A stretch of 64,000 nucleotides of DNA from Serratia entomophila. Its GTDB lineage: Bacteria > Pseudomonadota > Gammaproteobacteria > Enterobacterales > Enterobacteriaceae. The notes beneath the pieces were generated by a model. The model did no database searches. It saw only the letters and a list, made by a program, of their open reading frames with translations, and was not told where the DNA came from. The translations under genes were made by a program, and so were the position numbers. Positions 47,184-57,594 of the stretch are shown piece after piece. The first letter of the stretch is position 1. Every line of letters starts with the position of its first letter. Where the stretch lies: positions 4,836,001-4,900,000 of the forward strand of contig NZ_CP082787.1 of assembly GCF_021462285.1 (NCBI RefSeq), written 5' to 3'.

Positions 47184-47357
47184 ATGTGGCCGATCTCGGT
47201 AATAGCCTTACTCTTGATGTGTTATCTGCTGTGGTTATTCGGTAAACTATGGCGGCTGTCTAAGCGCAAAGCGCGTTTTCGCAGCGCTTCCGCGGCCAGA
47301 CAGCCTAGACCACTGCCCATTTCCCGGCCCGGTAGAAAAAAACGTCGGAAGGAGTGA
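47184..47357 (+). CDS. Predicted single-pass membrane microprotein upstream of hemN
   Basis: An open frame of 57 codons from ATG 47184 to TGA 47357. It encodes one hydrophobic helix (residues about 4-23, with ISVIALLLMCYLLWLFG) followed by a strongly basic tail rich in R and K (KRKARFR, GRKKRRKE), so N-out/C-in topology is predicted. It begins six bases after the yihI stop. Its last codons contain the AAGGAG ribosome binding site of hemN, suggesting translational coupling. Its own ribosome binding site is poor. No family was recognised; it might be a remnant or short relative of the DUF2489-type membrane proteins found next to yihI in some gammaproteobacteria, which is a guess. Confidence 0.55.
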   Translation: MWPISVIALLLMCYLLWLFGKLWRLSKRKARFRSASAARQPRPLPISRPGRKKRRKE

Positions 47358-47362
47358 GCTGC

Positions 47363-48736
47363 ATGTCAGAGCAGGCAATCGTCTGGGATTTGGCCCTGAT
47401 CCAAAAATATAACTATTCGGGGCCGCGTTACACCTCATACCCCACGGCGCTGGAGTTTAACCAGAGCTACGACGAAGCGGCGTTTCAACGCGCCGCGGTT
47501 CGTTATCCCGATCGTCCGCTGTCGCTGTACGTGCATATCCCGTTTTGCCATAAGCTGTGTTATTTCTGCGGCTGCAATAAGCTGGTGACGCGCCAGACGC
47601 ATAAGGCCGAGGAATATCTGCAGATGCTGGCGAAAGAAATCGCCCAGCGCGCGCCGCTGTTTGCCGGCCGCCAGGTAGGGCAGATGCACTGGGGCGGCGG
47701 CACGCCGACCTATCTGTCCAGGGCGCAAATCAGCCGGCTGGTGGCGCTGTTGCGCCAACACTTTGATTTTCTGCCTGATGCCGAAATGTCGATCGAGGTC
47801 GACCCGCGCGAGATTGAGCTGGACGTGATCGATCATTTACGCAGCGAAGGCTTCAACCGCCTGAGCATGGGCGTGCAGGATTTCAACAAGCAGGTGCAGC
47901 AGTTGGTGAACCGCGAGCAGGATGAAGAGGTTATCTTCGCCCTGATCGCCCGTGCCAAGGCGCTTGGCTTCCACTCTACCAATATCGATCTGATCTACGG
48001 CCTGCCGAAGCAAACGCCGGAAAGCTTCGCTTTTACCCTGCAACGGGTGGTGGAGCTGAACCCGGATCGCCTCAGCGTGTTCAACTATGCGCATCTGCCC
48101 AGCCTGTTCGCCGCTCAGCGCAAGATCAAAGACGCCGATTTGCCCAGCGCGCAGCAAAAGCTGGACATCCTGCAGCAGAGCATCGCGACGCTGAGCAAGG
48201 CGGGCTATCAGTTTATCGGCATGGACCACTTTGCACGGCCGGACGATGAGCTGGCAATCGCCCAGCGGGAAGGCAAGCTGCACCGCAACTTCCAGGGCTA
48301 CACCACCCAGGGCGACAGCGATCTGCTGGGGCTGGGCGTGTCCGCTATCAGCATGCTCGGCGACAGCTATGCGCAGAACCAGAAGGAGCTGAAGAGCTAC
48401 TACGGTAGCGTTGAAGCGCAGGGCCGGGCACTGTGGCGCGGGTTGGCGATGACGCAGGACGACTGCCTGCGGCGCGACGTGATCAAAACGCTGATCTGCA
48501 ACTTCCAGCTGGAGTACCAACCGATCGAATGGCGGCACGGCATCGATTTTGCCGCGTATTTCGCCGAAGACCTGCAGCTGTTGGCGCCGTTTGAGCGCGA
48601 TGGGCTGGTGGAGCGCGACAGGCTGGGTATCCGCGTCACGCCGCGCGGCCGGCTGCTGATCCGCAATATCTGCATGTGCTTTGATATTTATCTGCGTCAG
48701 CAGGTGCGCAATCAGCAATTTTCCCGGGTGATCTGA
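47363..48736 (+). CDS. hemN: HemN, oxygen-independent coproporphyrinogen III dehydrogenase
   Basis: Radical SAM enzyme that decarboxylates coproporphyrinogen III to protoporphyrinogen IX without oxygen. The ATG at 47363 gives 457 residues (MSEQAIVWDLALIQKYNYSGPRYTSYPTALEF), the E. coli length; three upstream in-frame codons are excluded because AAGGAG (47349-47354) fits this ATG. The 4Fe-4S ligands CxxxCxxC are C62, C66 and C69. The HWGGGTPTY SAM motif and the C-terminal HemN domain are intact. Confidence 0.97.
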   Translation: MSEQAIVWDLALIQKYNYSGPRYTSYPTALEFNQSYDEAAFQRAAVRYPDRPLSLYVHIPFCHKLCYFCGCNKLVTRQTHKAEEYLQMLAKEIAQRAPLFAGRQVGQMHWGGGTPTYLSRAQISRLVALLRQHFDFLPDAEMSIEVDPREIELDVIDHLRSEGFNRLSMGVQDFNKQVQQLVNREQDEEVIFALIARAKALGFHSTNIDLIYGLPKQTPESFAFTLQRVVELNPDRLSVFNYAHLPSLFAAQRKIKDADLPSAQQKLDILQQSIATLSKAGYQFIGMDHFARPDDELAIAQREGKLHRNFQGYTTQGDSDLLGLGVSAISMLGDSYAQNQKELKSYYGSVEAQGRALWRGLAMTQDDCLRRDVIKTLICNFQLEYQPIEWRHGIDFAAYFAEDLQLLAPFERDGLVERDRLGIRVTPRGRLLIRNICMCFDIYLRQQVRNQQFSRVI

Positions 48737-48741
48737 AGCAT

Positions 48742-48772
48742 GAAAAAACAGCCGCCGATGCGGCTGTTTTTT
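48742..48772. terminator. Bidirectional terminator between hemN and yshB
   Basis: Stem ACAGCCGC with GCGGCTGT around CGAT, with A-rich left and seven T on the right, so it works for both convergent genes. Its right end touches the yshB stop codon. Confidence 0.9.
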
Positions 48773-48894
48773 TAACTGAAGAAGTTAATCAGCGCTGCGC
48801 ACAGCACCGCGGCCACCGCCGCCTGCGGGGTGTGGCCGGCGGCAGAGCCAAGCTCCGCGCCTTGAGAAATGAATACGATGAATGAGTCCAGCAT
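48772..48894 (-). CDS. yshB: YshB, small membrane protein
   Basis: A 40-codon gene too small for usual gene finding. The predicted product starts MLDSFIVFISQGAELG and ends HTPQAAVAAVLCAALINFFS; its second half matches E. coli YshB (36 residues; HTPQTAVAAVLCAAM as remembered). GGAGG lies six bases upstream of the ATG. One membrane helix is expected at residues 22-39. In Salmonella, YshB has been linked to intracellular replication; function is otherwise unclear. It lies between convergent hemN and upstream glnG, with the same placement as in E. coli. Confidence 0.88.
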   Translation of the reverse strand: MLDSFIVFISQGAELGSAAGHTPQAAVAAVLCAALINFFS

Positions 48895-49006
48895 TCTCAG
48901 CCTCCAGAGTGTGCGAGACGATCATACTGCGCATGCACCGGCTGTAAAGCCTCAAGACGCTGGTTTTTTGTGCGCTGGATTGCGTTTTTACCCTCAACGC
49001 CGCCCG

Positions 49007-50419
<1,413 letters not shown>

Positions 50420-50427
50420 AGCAAACC

Positions 50428-51477
50428 TCACTGGCGAATGGGCAGGTAGACCGAGAATTCGGTATGGCCTGGCCAACTGTTAAATTCAATTTTTCCGCAA
50501 TGCTGATCGATAAGATTGCGGGCGATGGATAATCCCAGGCCGGTACCGCCTTCACGGCCGCTGACCATCGGGTAAAACAGGGTGTCCTGCAGCTGCGCCG
50601 GCACGCCGGGGCCGTCATCTTCAATGTCGATGAGCGCCGCCAGCCGGTAACGGGTGCCGTGTAGGGTTATCTGAAACGCGGTGCGGGTGCGCAGCGTGAT
50701 GGTGCCGCCGGTTTCCCCCAGCGCCTGCAACGCATTGCGGGTGATGTTCAGCAGCACCTGTTCGATCTGATCCGGGTCGTGGGCCATTTCCGGCAGGCTC
50801 GGATCGTAGTCGCGCACCAGGGTGACGTTATCCGGCTTCTCCAGCGACACCAGCTGGCAAACGCGTTCCGCCACCTGGTGAATGCTTTGGGTGATGTGCT
50901 GGCCCGGCCGCTGAGGCCCCAGCAGACGGTCAACCAGGTTGCGCAGGCGATCGGCCTGTTCGATGATCACTTTGGTGTATTCGGTCAGCGCCGGATCGGG
51001 CAGTGCCTTGGCCAGCAGCTGCGCCGCACCGCGCAGCCCGCCCAGCGGGTTTTTGATCTCATGAGCCAGCCCGCGCACCAGATCGCGCGCGGCTACCTGT
51101 TGGGCATGTTGCAGCTGTTCCTGGCTCAGGCGGCGTTGGTTGTCCATCGGTGCCAGCTCGACCAGGATATAGCCCTCAGGCAGCGCCTGAGCGGTCAGAG
51201 AGAGGATATGCGCGCGCCCGTCGACCACCAGGGTCACTTCGTTGTCGGTGAAGCCCTGACCGGCGTGGAGGCTCTCACGCATCAGATCGACGTTCAGCGA
51301 AAAATAGCCGAGCAAATCGGGCAGTGGCGTACCGAAAAGTTTACGAGAACTTTGTGCCAGCAGTTGTTGTGCCGCCGGGTTGGCGTAATGAACCGCCAGC
51401 CGAGCATCCAACAGCAGAATGCTGTTGATGAGAGAATTGAGGATCTGCCCTGCGTCGGGCAGCTTGCCAGTTGCCAT
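50428..51477 (-). CDS. glnL: GlnL (NtrB), nitrogen sensor kinase/phosphatase
   Basis: Cytoplasmic histidine kinase that phosphorylates NtrC, and becomes its phosphatase when PII is unmodified. Length is 349 residues, as in E. coli. A PAS domain is at the N-terminus, the phosphorylated H139 is in [12 protein letters not shown], and the N and G boxes of the ATPase are present ([27 protein letters not shown]). The apparent ribosome binding site GAAGGG (51483-51488), five bases before the ATG, is the end of an ERIC element. Confidence 0.97.
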   Translation of the reverse strand: MATGKLPDAGQILNSLINSILLLDARLAVHYANPAAQQLLAQSSRKLFGTPLPDLLGYFSLNVDLMRESLHAGQGFTDNEVTLVVDGRAHILSLTAQALPEGYILVELAPMDNQRRLSQEQLQHAQQVAARDLVRGLAHEIKNPLGGLRGAAQLLAKALPDPALTEYTKVIIEQADRLRNLVDRLLGPQRPGQHITQSIHQVAERVCQLVSLEKPDNVTLVRDYDPSLPEMAHDPDQIEQVLLNITRNALQALGETGGTITLRTRTAFQITLHGTRYRLAALIDIEDDGPGVPAQLQDTLFYPMVSGREGGTGLGLSIARNLIDQHCGKIEFNSWPGHTEFSVYLPIRQ

Positions 51478-51482
51478 ATATG

Positions 51483-51601
51483 CCCTTCATCTTTCAAGAC
51501 GCAGCGTTGTTGGCTGCCTTTACTCACACCAGTCACTTGGCAGACCAAGCTCCTGTCGGTTCGCTCGGTTGCCGCCTAGCTGCACCTTGAAATCTATGGG
51601 G
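51483..51601. repeat. ERIC element in the glnA-glnL interval
   Basis: 119 bases with inverted ends (CCCTTCATCTTTCAAGACGC at the left; the right end at 51580-51601 reads CCCCATAGATTTCAAGGTGC in reverse). The core is diverged but recognisable: ACACCAGTCACTT and AAGCTCCTGTCGG correspond to the ERIC halves. It has the same length as the copy at 3498-3616. It lies between the NtrC-repressed glnL promoter region and the glnL start, so it is transcribed as the glnL leader. Confidence 0.88.
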
Positions 51602-51614
51602 CATAGCAGACGAC

Positions 51615-51631
51615 TGCACCTTTTTAGTGCA
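51615..51631 (-). promoter_or_regulatory. NtrC operator upstream of glnL
   Basis: On the minus strand TGCACTAAAAAGGTGCA, a full match to the NtrC dyad TGCACY-N5-GGTGCA. In E. coli phosphorylated NtrC bound here represses the weak glnL promoter; the same autoregulation is inferred. Confidence 0.92.
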
Positions 51632-51692
51632 TCTATCCTACTCCAACCGCAATTGTCGCGGTACGGAATAGTTTTGCAGAAAATACGGTGGA

Positions 51693-51717
51693 GAAAAAAA
51701 CCCATCCGAAGATGGGC
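51693..51717 (-). terminator. Terminator after glnA
   Basis: Stem GCCCATC with GATGGGT around a TTCG tetraloop, followed by seven T on the minus strand, 78 bases after the glnA stop. Partial read-through would supply glnLG, as known in E. coli. Confidence 0.92.
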
Positions 51718-51794
51718 TGAAAGTTTCCACGGCAACAAAAAAACGACAACTAAAATTTGGGCGCCGCCCGCAGATGCAGACGGCGCGGTCTGGC

Positions 51795-53204
51795 TTAAAC
51801 GCTGTAGTACAGTTCGAACTCAACCGGGTGTGGCGTCATGCGCACGCGGTCCATCTCTTCTTTACGCAGTTCGATGTAAGCGTCGATCGCATCGTCGGTG
51901 AACACGCCGCCGCGGGTCAGGAACTCGCGGTCTTCGTTCAGTGCGGCCATGGCTTCATCCAGCGAGCCCGCCACTTTTGGGATCTCGGCTTCTTCTTCCG
52001 GCGGCAGGTCATACAGGTTTTTATCCATCGCATCGCCAGGGTGGATCTTGTTGATGATGCCGTCCAGGCCGGCCATCAGCAGTGCGGCGAAGCACAGGTA
52101 TGGGTTGGCCGCCGGATCCGGGAAGCGCGCTTCGATACGGCGCGCTTTCGGGCTGGCAACCACCGGGATACGGATGGAAGCGGAGCGGTTACGCGCGGAG
52201 TAAGCCAGCATGACCGGTGCTTCGTAGCCTGGGACCAGACGCTTGTAAGAGTTGGTGGTCGGGTTGGCCAGGGCGTTGATCGCTTTGGCGTGCTTGATGA
52301 TGCCGCCGATGTAGAACAGGGCGGTTTCAGACAGGCCGCCGTATTTGTCGCCGGCGAACAGGTTGGTGCCGTTCTTGGACAGCGACATGTGGCAGTGCAT
52401 GCCGGAACCGTTGTCACCGAACATTGGCTTCGGCATGAAGGTCGCGGTTTTGCCGAAGGCGTGCGCCACGTTGTGCACCACGTATTTGTAGATCTGAATT
52501 TCGTCGGCTTTCTTGGTCATGGTGTTGAAGCGGGTTGCCACTTCGTTCTGACCGGCGGTGGCCACTTCGTGGTGGTGCGCTTCAACCACCAGACCCATTT
52601 CTTCCATGGTCAGACACATGGTGGAACGGATGTCCTGTGAAGAGTCGACCGGTGGAACCGGGAAGTAACCGCCTTTCACCGCCGGACGGTGGCCTTTGTT
52701 GCCGCCGTCGTAGGTGGTGCCGGAGTTCCATGCGCCTTCGATGTCGTCGATGGCCACGTGGGAACCGCGGATGCTGCTGCCGAAACGGATGTCATCGAAC
52801 AGGAAGAACTCAGGCTCTGGCCCGAACAGCACGGTGTCCGCGATGCCGGAAGAGCGCAGGAAGTCTTCCGCACGTTTGGAGATGGAGCGCGGGTCGCGAT
52901 CGTAGCCTTGCATGGTGCCCGGCTCGAGAATGTCGCAGCGGATGATCAGGGTGGATTCTTCGAAGAACGGATCCAGTACCGCCGTGCTGGCGTCCGGCAT
53001 CAGCACCATGTCAGATTCGTTGATGCCCTTCCAACCGCCGATTGAGGAGCCGTCAAACATTTTGCCTTCTTCGAAGAAGTCGGCATTCACCTGATGAGCA
53101 GGGATGGTAACGTGTTGTTCCTTACCCTTGGTGTCAGTGAAACGCAGGTCTACGAATTTCACTTCGTGCTCATTCAGCATCGTCAATACGTGTTCAGCGG
53201 ACAT
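51795..53204 (-). CDS. glnA: GlnA, type I glutamine synthetase
   Basis: Makes glutamine from glutamate, ammonia and ATP; the central ammonia-assimilating enzyme, a dodecamer. The ATG at 53204 ([22 protein letters not shown]) gives 469 residues and has GGGAGAG six bases upstream. Catalytic segments [12 protein letters not shown] and [10 protein letters not shown] are intact, and the adenylylated tyrosine is present in NLYDLPPEE, so GlnE control is expected. Upstream signals provide both CRP and sigma-54/NtrC regulation. Confidence 0.99.
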   Translation of the reverse strand: MSAEHVLTMLNEHEVKFVDLRFTDTKGKEQHVTIPAHQVNADFFEEGKMFDGSSIGGWKGINESDMVLMPDASTAVLDPFFEESTLIIRCDILEPGTMQGYDRDPRSISKRAEDFLRSSGIADTVLFGPEPEFFLFDDIRFGSSIRGSHVAIDDIEGAWNSGTTYDGGNKGHRPAVKGGYFPVPPVDSSQDIRSTMCLTMEEMGLVVEAHHHEVATAGQNEVATRFNTMTKKADEIQIYKYVVHNVAHAFGKTATFMPKPMFGDNGSGMHCHMSLSKNGTNLFAGDKYGGLSETALFYIGGIIKHAKAINALANPTTNSYKRLVPGYEAPVMLAYSARNRSASIRIPVVASPKARRIEARFPDPAANPYLCFAALLMAGLDGIINKIHPGDAMDKNLYDLPPEEEAEIPKVAGSLDEAMAALNEDREFLTRGGVFTDDAIDAYIELRKEEMDRVRMTPHPVEFELYYSV

Positions 53205-53281
53205 ACTTAACTCTCCCGGATTTATCATTGTCGTCGTGGAACGAATCTGTGGAACTGGCTTTTTTTCGTCTTGAAAAGACT

Positions 53282-53299
53282 AAAGCGAAAACTGTGCCA
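53282..53299 (-). promoter_or_regulatory. Sigma-54 promoter of glnA (glnAp2)
   Basis: On the minus strand TTGGCACAGTTTTCGCTT, carrying the GG and GC of the -24/-12 elements with ten bases between them. It is nearly the same as the remembered E. coli glnAp2. It lies about 80 bases upstream of the start codon. Confidence 0.93.
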
Positions 53300-53373
53300 A
53301 CTTTTCGAAGAGGCCTTTATCGCCTTTCTGTGCGGGTTTTACGCAACGCCAGTATGCACCATCAGCGATGCAT

Positions 53374-53390
53374 TGCACTAACATGGTGCA
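53374..53390 (-). promoter_or_regulatory. NtrC enhancer site 1 of glnA
   Basis: TGCACTAACATGGTGCA, a full match to the NtrC dyad, about 95 bases upstream of the -12 element. Works with the second site 32 bases further upstream, three helical turns apart. Confidence 0.92.
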
Positions 53391-53405
53391 AAATGAGTAA
53401 GTAAG

Positions 53406-53422
53406 GGCACCGAAATGGTGCA
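53406..53422 (-). promoter_or_regulatory. NtrC enhancer site 2 of glnA
   Basis: GGCACCGAAATGGTGCA on the plus strand differs from the dyad consensus by one base. Its centre is 32 bases from site 1, the spacing of the two strong E. coli enhancer sites. Further partial repeats of TGCACC follow up to 53451. Confidence 0.87.
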
Positions 53423-53450
53423 AAAGTGCACCGTTGGTGGCTTTTTGCAC

Positions 53451-53466
53451 CGTGAAAGGGATCACA
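53451..53466. promoter_or_regulatory. CRP site of the distal glnA promoter
   Basis: CGTGA-N6-TCACA, one mismatch from the CRP consensus TGTGA-N6-TCACA. E. coli has a CRP-dependent sigma-70 promoter (glnAp1) at this place upstream of the NtrC sites. The typA promoter (-10-like TACAAT at 53535-53540) points the other way. Confidence 0.8.
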
Positions 53467-53572
53467 AACTGACCGGTACGCAGTTGTTTATAAGAGATGG
53501 TTGTGATCTTGTTTAGTACCTCGCTTAATACGTGTACAATAGCGCGCTATTTCTAATGCCTGAGGCAAAGCT

Positions 53573-55396
53573 GTGATCGAAAATTTGCGTAACATCGCCA
53601 TTATTGCCCACGTTGACCATGGTAAAACCACCCTGGTTGACAAGCTGCTGCAACAATCCGGTACCTTCGGAGAGCGTGTAGAAGCCACCGAGCGCGTAAT
53701 GGACTCCAACGATTTGGAGAAAGAGCGTGGGATTACCATCCTCGCAAAAAACACCGCCATTAATTGGAAAGACTACCGCATCAACATCGTGGATACCCCA
53801 GGACACGCCGACTTCGGCGGTGAGGTAGAGCGCGTGATGTCAATGGTCGACTCGGTGCTGCTGGTTGTGGATGCAATGGATGGCCCTATGCCGCAAACCC
53901 GCTTCGTGACCAAGAAGGCCTTCGCCAACGGTCTGAAGCCGATCGTGGTAATCAACAAGGTTGACCGTCCTGGCGCGCGTCCGGACTGGGTTGTCGATCA
54001 GGTGTTCGACCTGTTCGTTAACCTCGACGCGACCGACGAGCAGCTCGATTTCCCAATCATCTATGCATCCGCACTGATGGGCATCGCCGGCAACGACCAC
54101 AACGACATGGCGGAAGACATGACCCCGCTGTATCAGGCGATCGTCGACCACGTGTCTGCGCCGCAGGTTGAGCTGGAAGCGCCATTCCAGATGCAGATCT
54201 CGCAGCTGGACTACAACAACTACCTGGGCGTGATCGGCATCGGCCGCATCAAGCGCGGCAAAGTGAAGCCAAACCAGCAGGTCACCATCATCGACAGCGA
54301 AGGTAAAACTCGCAACGGTAAAGTGGGCAAAGTGCTGGGTCACATGGGTCTGGAGCGTATCGAGTCCTCTCTGGCCGAGGCTGGCGACATCATCGCCATC
54401 ACCGGTCTGGGCGAGCTGAACATCTCCGACACCATCTGCGACACCAACGCCGTTGAAGCGCTGCCGGCGCTGTCCGTTGATGAACCTACCGTCAGCATGT
54501 TCTTCAACGTCAACACCTCGCCATTCTGCGGTAAAGAAGGCAAGTTCGTGACTTCTCGCCAAATCCTTGAGCGTCTGAACAAGGAGCTGGTGCACAACGT
54601 GGCGCTGCGCGTTGAAGAAACCGAAGATGCCGACGCGTTCCGCGTATCGGGCCGTGGCGAGCTGCACCTGTCCGTTCTGATCGAAAACATGCGTCGCGAA
54701 GGCTTCGAGCTGGCGGTATCCCGTCCGAAAGTTATCTTCCGCGAAATCGACGGCCGCAAACAAGAGCCGTTCGAAAACGTGACGCTGGACATCGAAGAGC
54801 AGCATCAGGGCTCCGTGATGCAGGCGATGGGTGAGCGTAAAGCCGACCTGAAAAACATGGATCCGGATGGCAAAGGCCGCGTGCGTCTCGACTACGTGAT
54901 CCCAAGCCGTGGTCTGATCGGCTTCCGTAACGAGTTCATGACCATGACTTCCGGTACCGGTCTGCTGTACTCCACCTTCAGCCACTACGACGACGTGCGT
55001 CCGGGCGATGTGGGCCAGCGCCAGAACGGCGTGCTGATCTCCAACGGTCAGGGTAAAGCGGTAGCGTTCGCCCTGTACGGCCTGCAAGATCGCGGTAAGC
55101 TGTTCCTGGGCCACGGCGCGGAAGTGTATGAAGGCCAGATCATCGGTATTCACTCACGCTCCAACGACCTGACCGTGAACTGCCTGACCGGTAAGAAGCT
55201 GACCAACATGCGTGCTTCCGGTACCGACGAAGCGACTACCCTGGTTCCGGCCATCAAAATGACCCTGGAGCAAGCTCTGGAGTTTATCGATGACGACGAA
55301 CTGGTGGAAGTGACGCCAACCTCGATCCGTATCCGCAAGCGTCACCTGACGGAAAACGATCGTAAGCGCGCCAGCCGCGGTCCTAAAGACGCGTAA
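53573..55396 (+). CDS. typA: TypA/BipA, ribosome-associated GTPase
   Basis: Translational GTPase with roles in 50S assembly at low temperature and stress growth. It starts with GTG at 53573 ([20 protein letters not shown]), supported by GAGG upstream and by family conservation. Length is 607 residues. G1 AHVDHGKT is at 12-19, G3 is DTPGHADF, and G4 is NKVD. EF-G-like domains III and V and the BipA-specific C-terminal domain follow (to [12 protein letters not shown]). Divergent from glnA across 368 bases. Confidence 0.98.
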   Translation: MIENLRNIAIIAHVDHGKTTLVDKLLQQSGTFGERVEATERVMDSNDLEKERGITILAKNTAINWKDYRINIVDTPGHADFGGEVERVMSMVDSVLLVVDAMDGPMPQTRFVTKKAFANGLKPIVVINKVDRPGARPDWVVDQVFDLFVNLDATDEQLDFPIIYASALMGIAGNDHNDMAEDMTPLYQAIVDHVSAPQVELEAPFQMQISQLDYNNYLGVIGIGRIKRGKVKPNQQVTIIDSEGKTRNGKVGKVLGHMGLERIESSLAEAGDIIAITGLGELNISDTICDTNAVEALPALSVDEPTVSMFFNVNTSPFCGKEGKFVTSRQILERLNKELVHNVALRVEETEDADAFRVSGRGELHLSVLIENMRREGFELAVSRPKVIFREIDGRKQEPFENVTLDIEEQHQGSVMQAMGERKADLKNMDPDGKGRVRLDYVIPSRGLIGFRNEFMTMTSGTGLLYSTFSHYDDVRPGDVGQRQNGVLISNGQGKAVAFALYGLQDRGKLFLGHGAEVYEGQIIGIHSRSNDLTVNCLTGKKLTNMRASGTDEATTLVPAIKMTLEQALEFIDDDELVEVTPTSIRIRKRHLTENDRKRASRGPKDA

Positions 55397-55416
55397 TCGC
55401 TGATTGAGTTACGATG

Positions 55417-55448
55417 CTTAGGGCGCGGTTCTGCGCCCTGAGTTTTTT
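55417..55448 (+). terminator. Terminator of typA
   Basis: Stem TAGGGCGC with GCGCCCTG around GGTTCT, then AGTTTTTT. It begins about 20 bases after the stop codon. Confidence 0.85.
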
Positions 55449-55560
55449 CCTCTGTAATTCCCCGTTTGTACGGCGCGCTATGCGCTTTTCTCCCCGCTCC
55501 CTGTTCAGCCTTCTCTTTTCCCGCTACAGTGAAATCTCACCGGCCCATCAGGAGAGGACT

Positions 55561-56151
55561 ATGCTGTATATCTTTGATTTAGGTAATGTGATTGTCGATA
55601 TCGATTTCAAACGTGTACTGGGTGTATGGAGCAATTTAAGCGGCACGCCGCTGGCGGTGTTGTCCGATCGTTTTGCCATGGGCGAGGTATTCCAGCAGCA
55701 CGAACGCGGTGAAATCAGCGACGAAGATTTTGCCGGCAAGCTGTGCGAAGAGATGGGCATCGCGCTCAGTTTTGAACAGTTCGCCACCGGCTGGCAGGCG
55801 GTTTTCGTCGCCCTGCGCCCGGAAGTGATCGATATCATGCAGCGCCTGCGCAACGAGGGCCACCGGGTGGTGGTGCTGTCGAATACCAATCGCCTGCATT
55901 GCAACTACTGGCCGCAGCACTATCCGGAAGTGGCCACCGCGGCGGACCATCTGTATCTGTCGCAGGATCTCGGCATGCGTAAGCCGGACGCCAATATCTA
56001 TCTGCACGTGCTGAACGCGGAAAACGCCGCGGCGCAAGACGCGGTGTTCTTCGACGATGTGCCGGCGAACGTCGCCGCTGCGCAGGCGCTGGGGATCAAA
56101 GCGGTGCTGGTGAGCGATCGCGACGTGGTGCCCGCGTATTTTGCCCAATGA
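55561..56151 (+). CDS. yihX: YihX, alpha-D-glucose-1-phosphate phosphatase (HAD family)
   Basis: HAD phosphatase that in E. coli acts on glucose-1-phosphate. The ATG at 55561 (MLYIFDLGNVIVDIDFKRVLG), with AGGAG a few bases upstream, gives 196 residues; the open frame starting further upstream has no family support. HAD motif I is degenerate as in the family (FDLGNVIVDID), motif II is VVLSNTNR, and motif IV FFDDVPANV is intact. In E. coli a sulfoquinovose gene cluster lies between typA and yihX; here they are neighbours. Confidence 0.93.
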   Translation: MLYIFDLGNVIVDIDFKRVLGVWSNLSGTPLAVLSDRFAMGEVFQQHERGEISDEDFAGKLCEEMGIALSFEQFATGWQAVFVALRPEVIDIMQRLRNEGHRVVVLSNTNRLHCNYWPQHYPEVATAADHLYLSQDLGMRKPDANIYLHVLNAENAAAQDAVFFDDVPANVAAAQALGIKAVLVSDRDVVPAYFAQ

Positions 56152-56179
56152 ACGGGGCGCGTTAAGCTTAAGGCGTCCC

Positions 56180-56219
56180 TACCCGCCGTTTTTCAAGCTG
56201 CAGCGTGAAATCCATAGGG
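56180..56219. repeat. Minimal ERIC-type end repeat between yihX and yihY
   Basis: About 40 bases: TACCCGCCGTTTTTCAAGCT at the left joined almost directly to GTGAAATCCATAGGGT, an inverted match of the outer ERIC-type ends seen at 51483-51601. The whole interior is absent. It reads as an extreme deletion derivative lying 24 bases before yihY. Confidence 0.6.
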
Positions 56220-56243
56220 TGAAACTGACATCAAGGAGTGTCC

Positions 56244-57137
56244 ATGTCGTTTTTCCGCCGCAAAAAGCTGCCCTCTTCGATTAAGCCCGGCGTCACCTTC
56301 GGCCGGCTGCTGTACCAGCGCATCGACAGCGACGGCCTGACCATGCTGGCGGGCCACCTGGCTTATGTCTCGCTGCTGTCGCTGGTGCCGCTGGTGACGG
56401 TGGTGTTTGCGCTGTTCGCCGCTTTCCCGATGTTTTCCGACATCAGCGCGCAGCTGAAGAGCTTTATTTTTTCCAATTTCATGCCGGCGGCCGGCAACGT
56501 GATCCAGCGCTATCTGGAACAGTTTGTCGCCAACTCCAACAAGATGACCGCCGTCGGCACCTGCGGGCTGATCGTCACCGCGCTGCTGCTGATCTCCTCG
56601 GTGGACAGCGTGCTGAACACCATCTGGCGCAGCAAGAACAAGCGGCCAATCGTCTTTTCTTTCGCGGTGTACTGGATGGTGCTGACCCTGGGGCCGCTGC
56701 TGGTGGGCGCCAGCATGGCCATCAGTTCTTATTTGCTGTCGCTCAACTGGCTGGCGCAAACCGGCGTCAACAGCTTGGTAGATCAGGTGCTGCGCATTTT
56801 CCCGCTGATCCTGTCGTGGATCTCGTTCTGGCTGTTGTATTGCATCGTGCCGACGGTGCGGGTGCCGCCGAAAGATGCGCTGATCGGCGCACTGGTGGCG
56901 GGGCTGCTGTTCGAGCTGGGCAAGAAAGGCTTTGCGCTGTACGTCACCATGTTCCCGTCCTACCAGTTGATTTACGGCGTGCTGGCGGTGATCCCGATTT
57001 TATTCCTGTGGGTCTATTGGAGCTGGTGTATCGTGTTGCTCGGTGCGGAAATCACCGTCACGATTGGCGAATACCGTGACTACCGCCGGCAGAAGGCGGC
57101 ACAACAGGAACAGCAACAAGAAGGGCAGGATGTATGA
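56244..57137 (+). CDS. yihY: YihY, YihY/UPF0761 inner-membrane protein
   Basis: Polytopic membrane protein of the former 'ribonuclease BN' family; the RNase BN assignment was later withdrawn, and function is unknown. The ATG at 56244 gives 297 residues with AAGGAG five bases upstream; a GTG at 56238 overlaps that site and is less likely. About six helices; conserved [27 protein letters not shown] and [25 protein letters not shown]. It overlaps dtd by ATGA. Confidence 0.92.
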   Translation: MSFFRRKKLPSSIKPGVTFGRLLYQRIDSDGLTMLAGHLAYVSLLSLVPLVTVVFALFAAFPMFSDISAQLKSFIFSNFMPAAGNVIQRYLEQFVANSNKMTAVGTCGLIVTALLLISSVDSVLNTIWRSKNKRPIVFSFAVYWMVLTLGPLLVGASMAISSYLLSLNWLAQTGVNSLVDQVLRIFPLILSWISFWLLYCIVPTVRVPPKDALIGALVAGLLFELGKKGFALYVTMFPSYQLIYGVLAVIPILFLWVYWSWCIVLLGAEITVTIGEYRDYRRQKAAQQEQQQEGQDV

Positions 57138-57571
57138 TTGCGTTAATTCAACGGGTGCTAAACGCCAGCGTAACGGTTGAGGGAGAGACGGTAGGCAAGA
57201 TTGGCCCCGGTTTGTTAGTGTTGTTGGGCGTGGAGCAGGGCGATAACGAACAGAAAGCCGTGCGCCTGTGTGAGCGCGTGCTGGGGTATCGCATTTTTGG
57301 CGACGAGAACGACAAGATGAATCTGAATGTCCAGCAGGCGGGAGGCAGCCTGCTGGTGGTGTCGCAGTTCACTCTGGCGGCGGATACCCAGAAGGGCATG
57401 AGGCCCAGCTTCTCGCGCGGCGCCGCGCCGCAGGAGGCCGATCGGTTGTACCAATATTTTGTTGGCCAGTGCCGCGAACGCGGCGTAGAAACCCAGACCG
57501 GCGAGTTCGCCGCCGACATGCAGGTGGCGTTGGTGAACGATGGGCCGGTGACATTCTGGCTGCAGGTCTAA
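57134..57571 (+). CDS. dtd: Dtd, D-aminoacyl-tRNA deacylase
   Basis: Removes D-amino acids and glycine wrongly attached to tRNAs. Length is 145 residues, as in E. coli. The active-site motifs SQFTLAAD and the Gly-cisPro segment NDGPVTFWL at the C-terminus are intact. Its ATG overlaps the yihY stop (4 bases), so the two are translationally coupled; fabY follows after 23 bases. Confidence 0.98.
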   Translation: MIALIQRVLNASVTVEGETVGKIGPGLLVLLGVEQGDNEQKAVRLCERVLGYRIFGDENDKMNLNVQQAGGSLLVVSQFTLAADTQKGMRPSFSRGAAPQEADRLYQYFVGQCRERGVETQTGEFAADMQVALVNDGPVTFWLQV

Positions 57572-57594
57572 GCATTCTGAGAGAGAAGGCGTCT

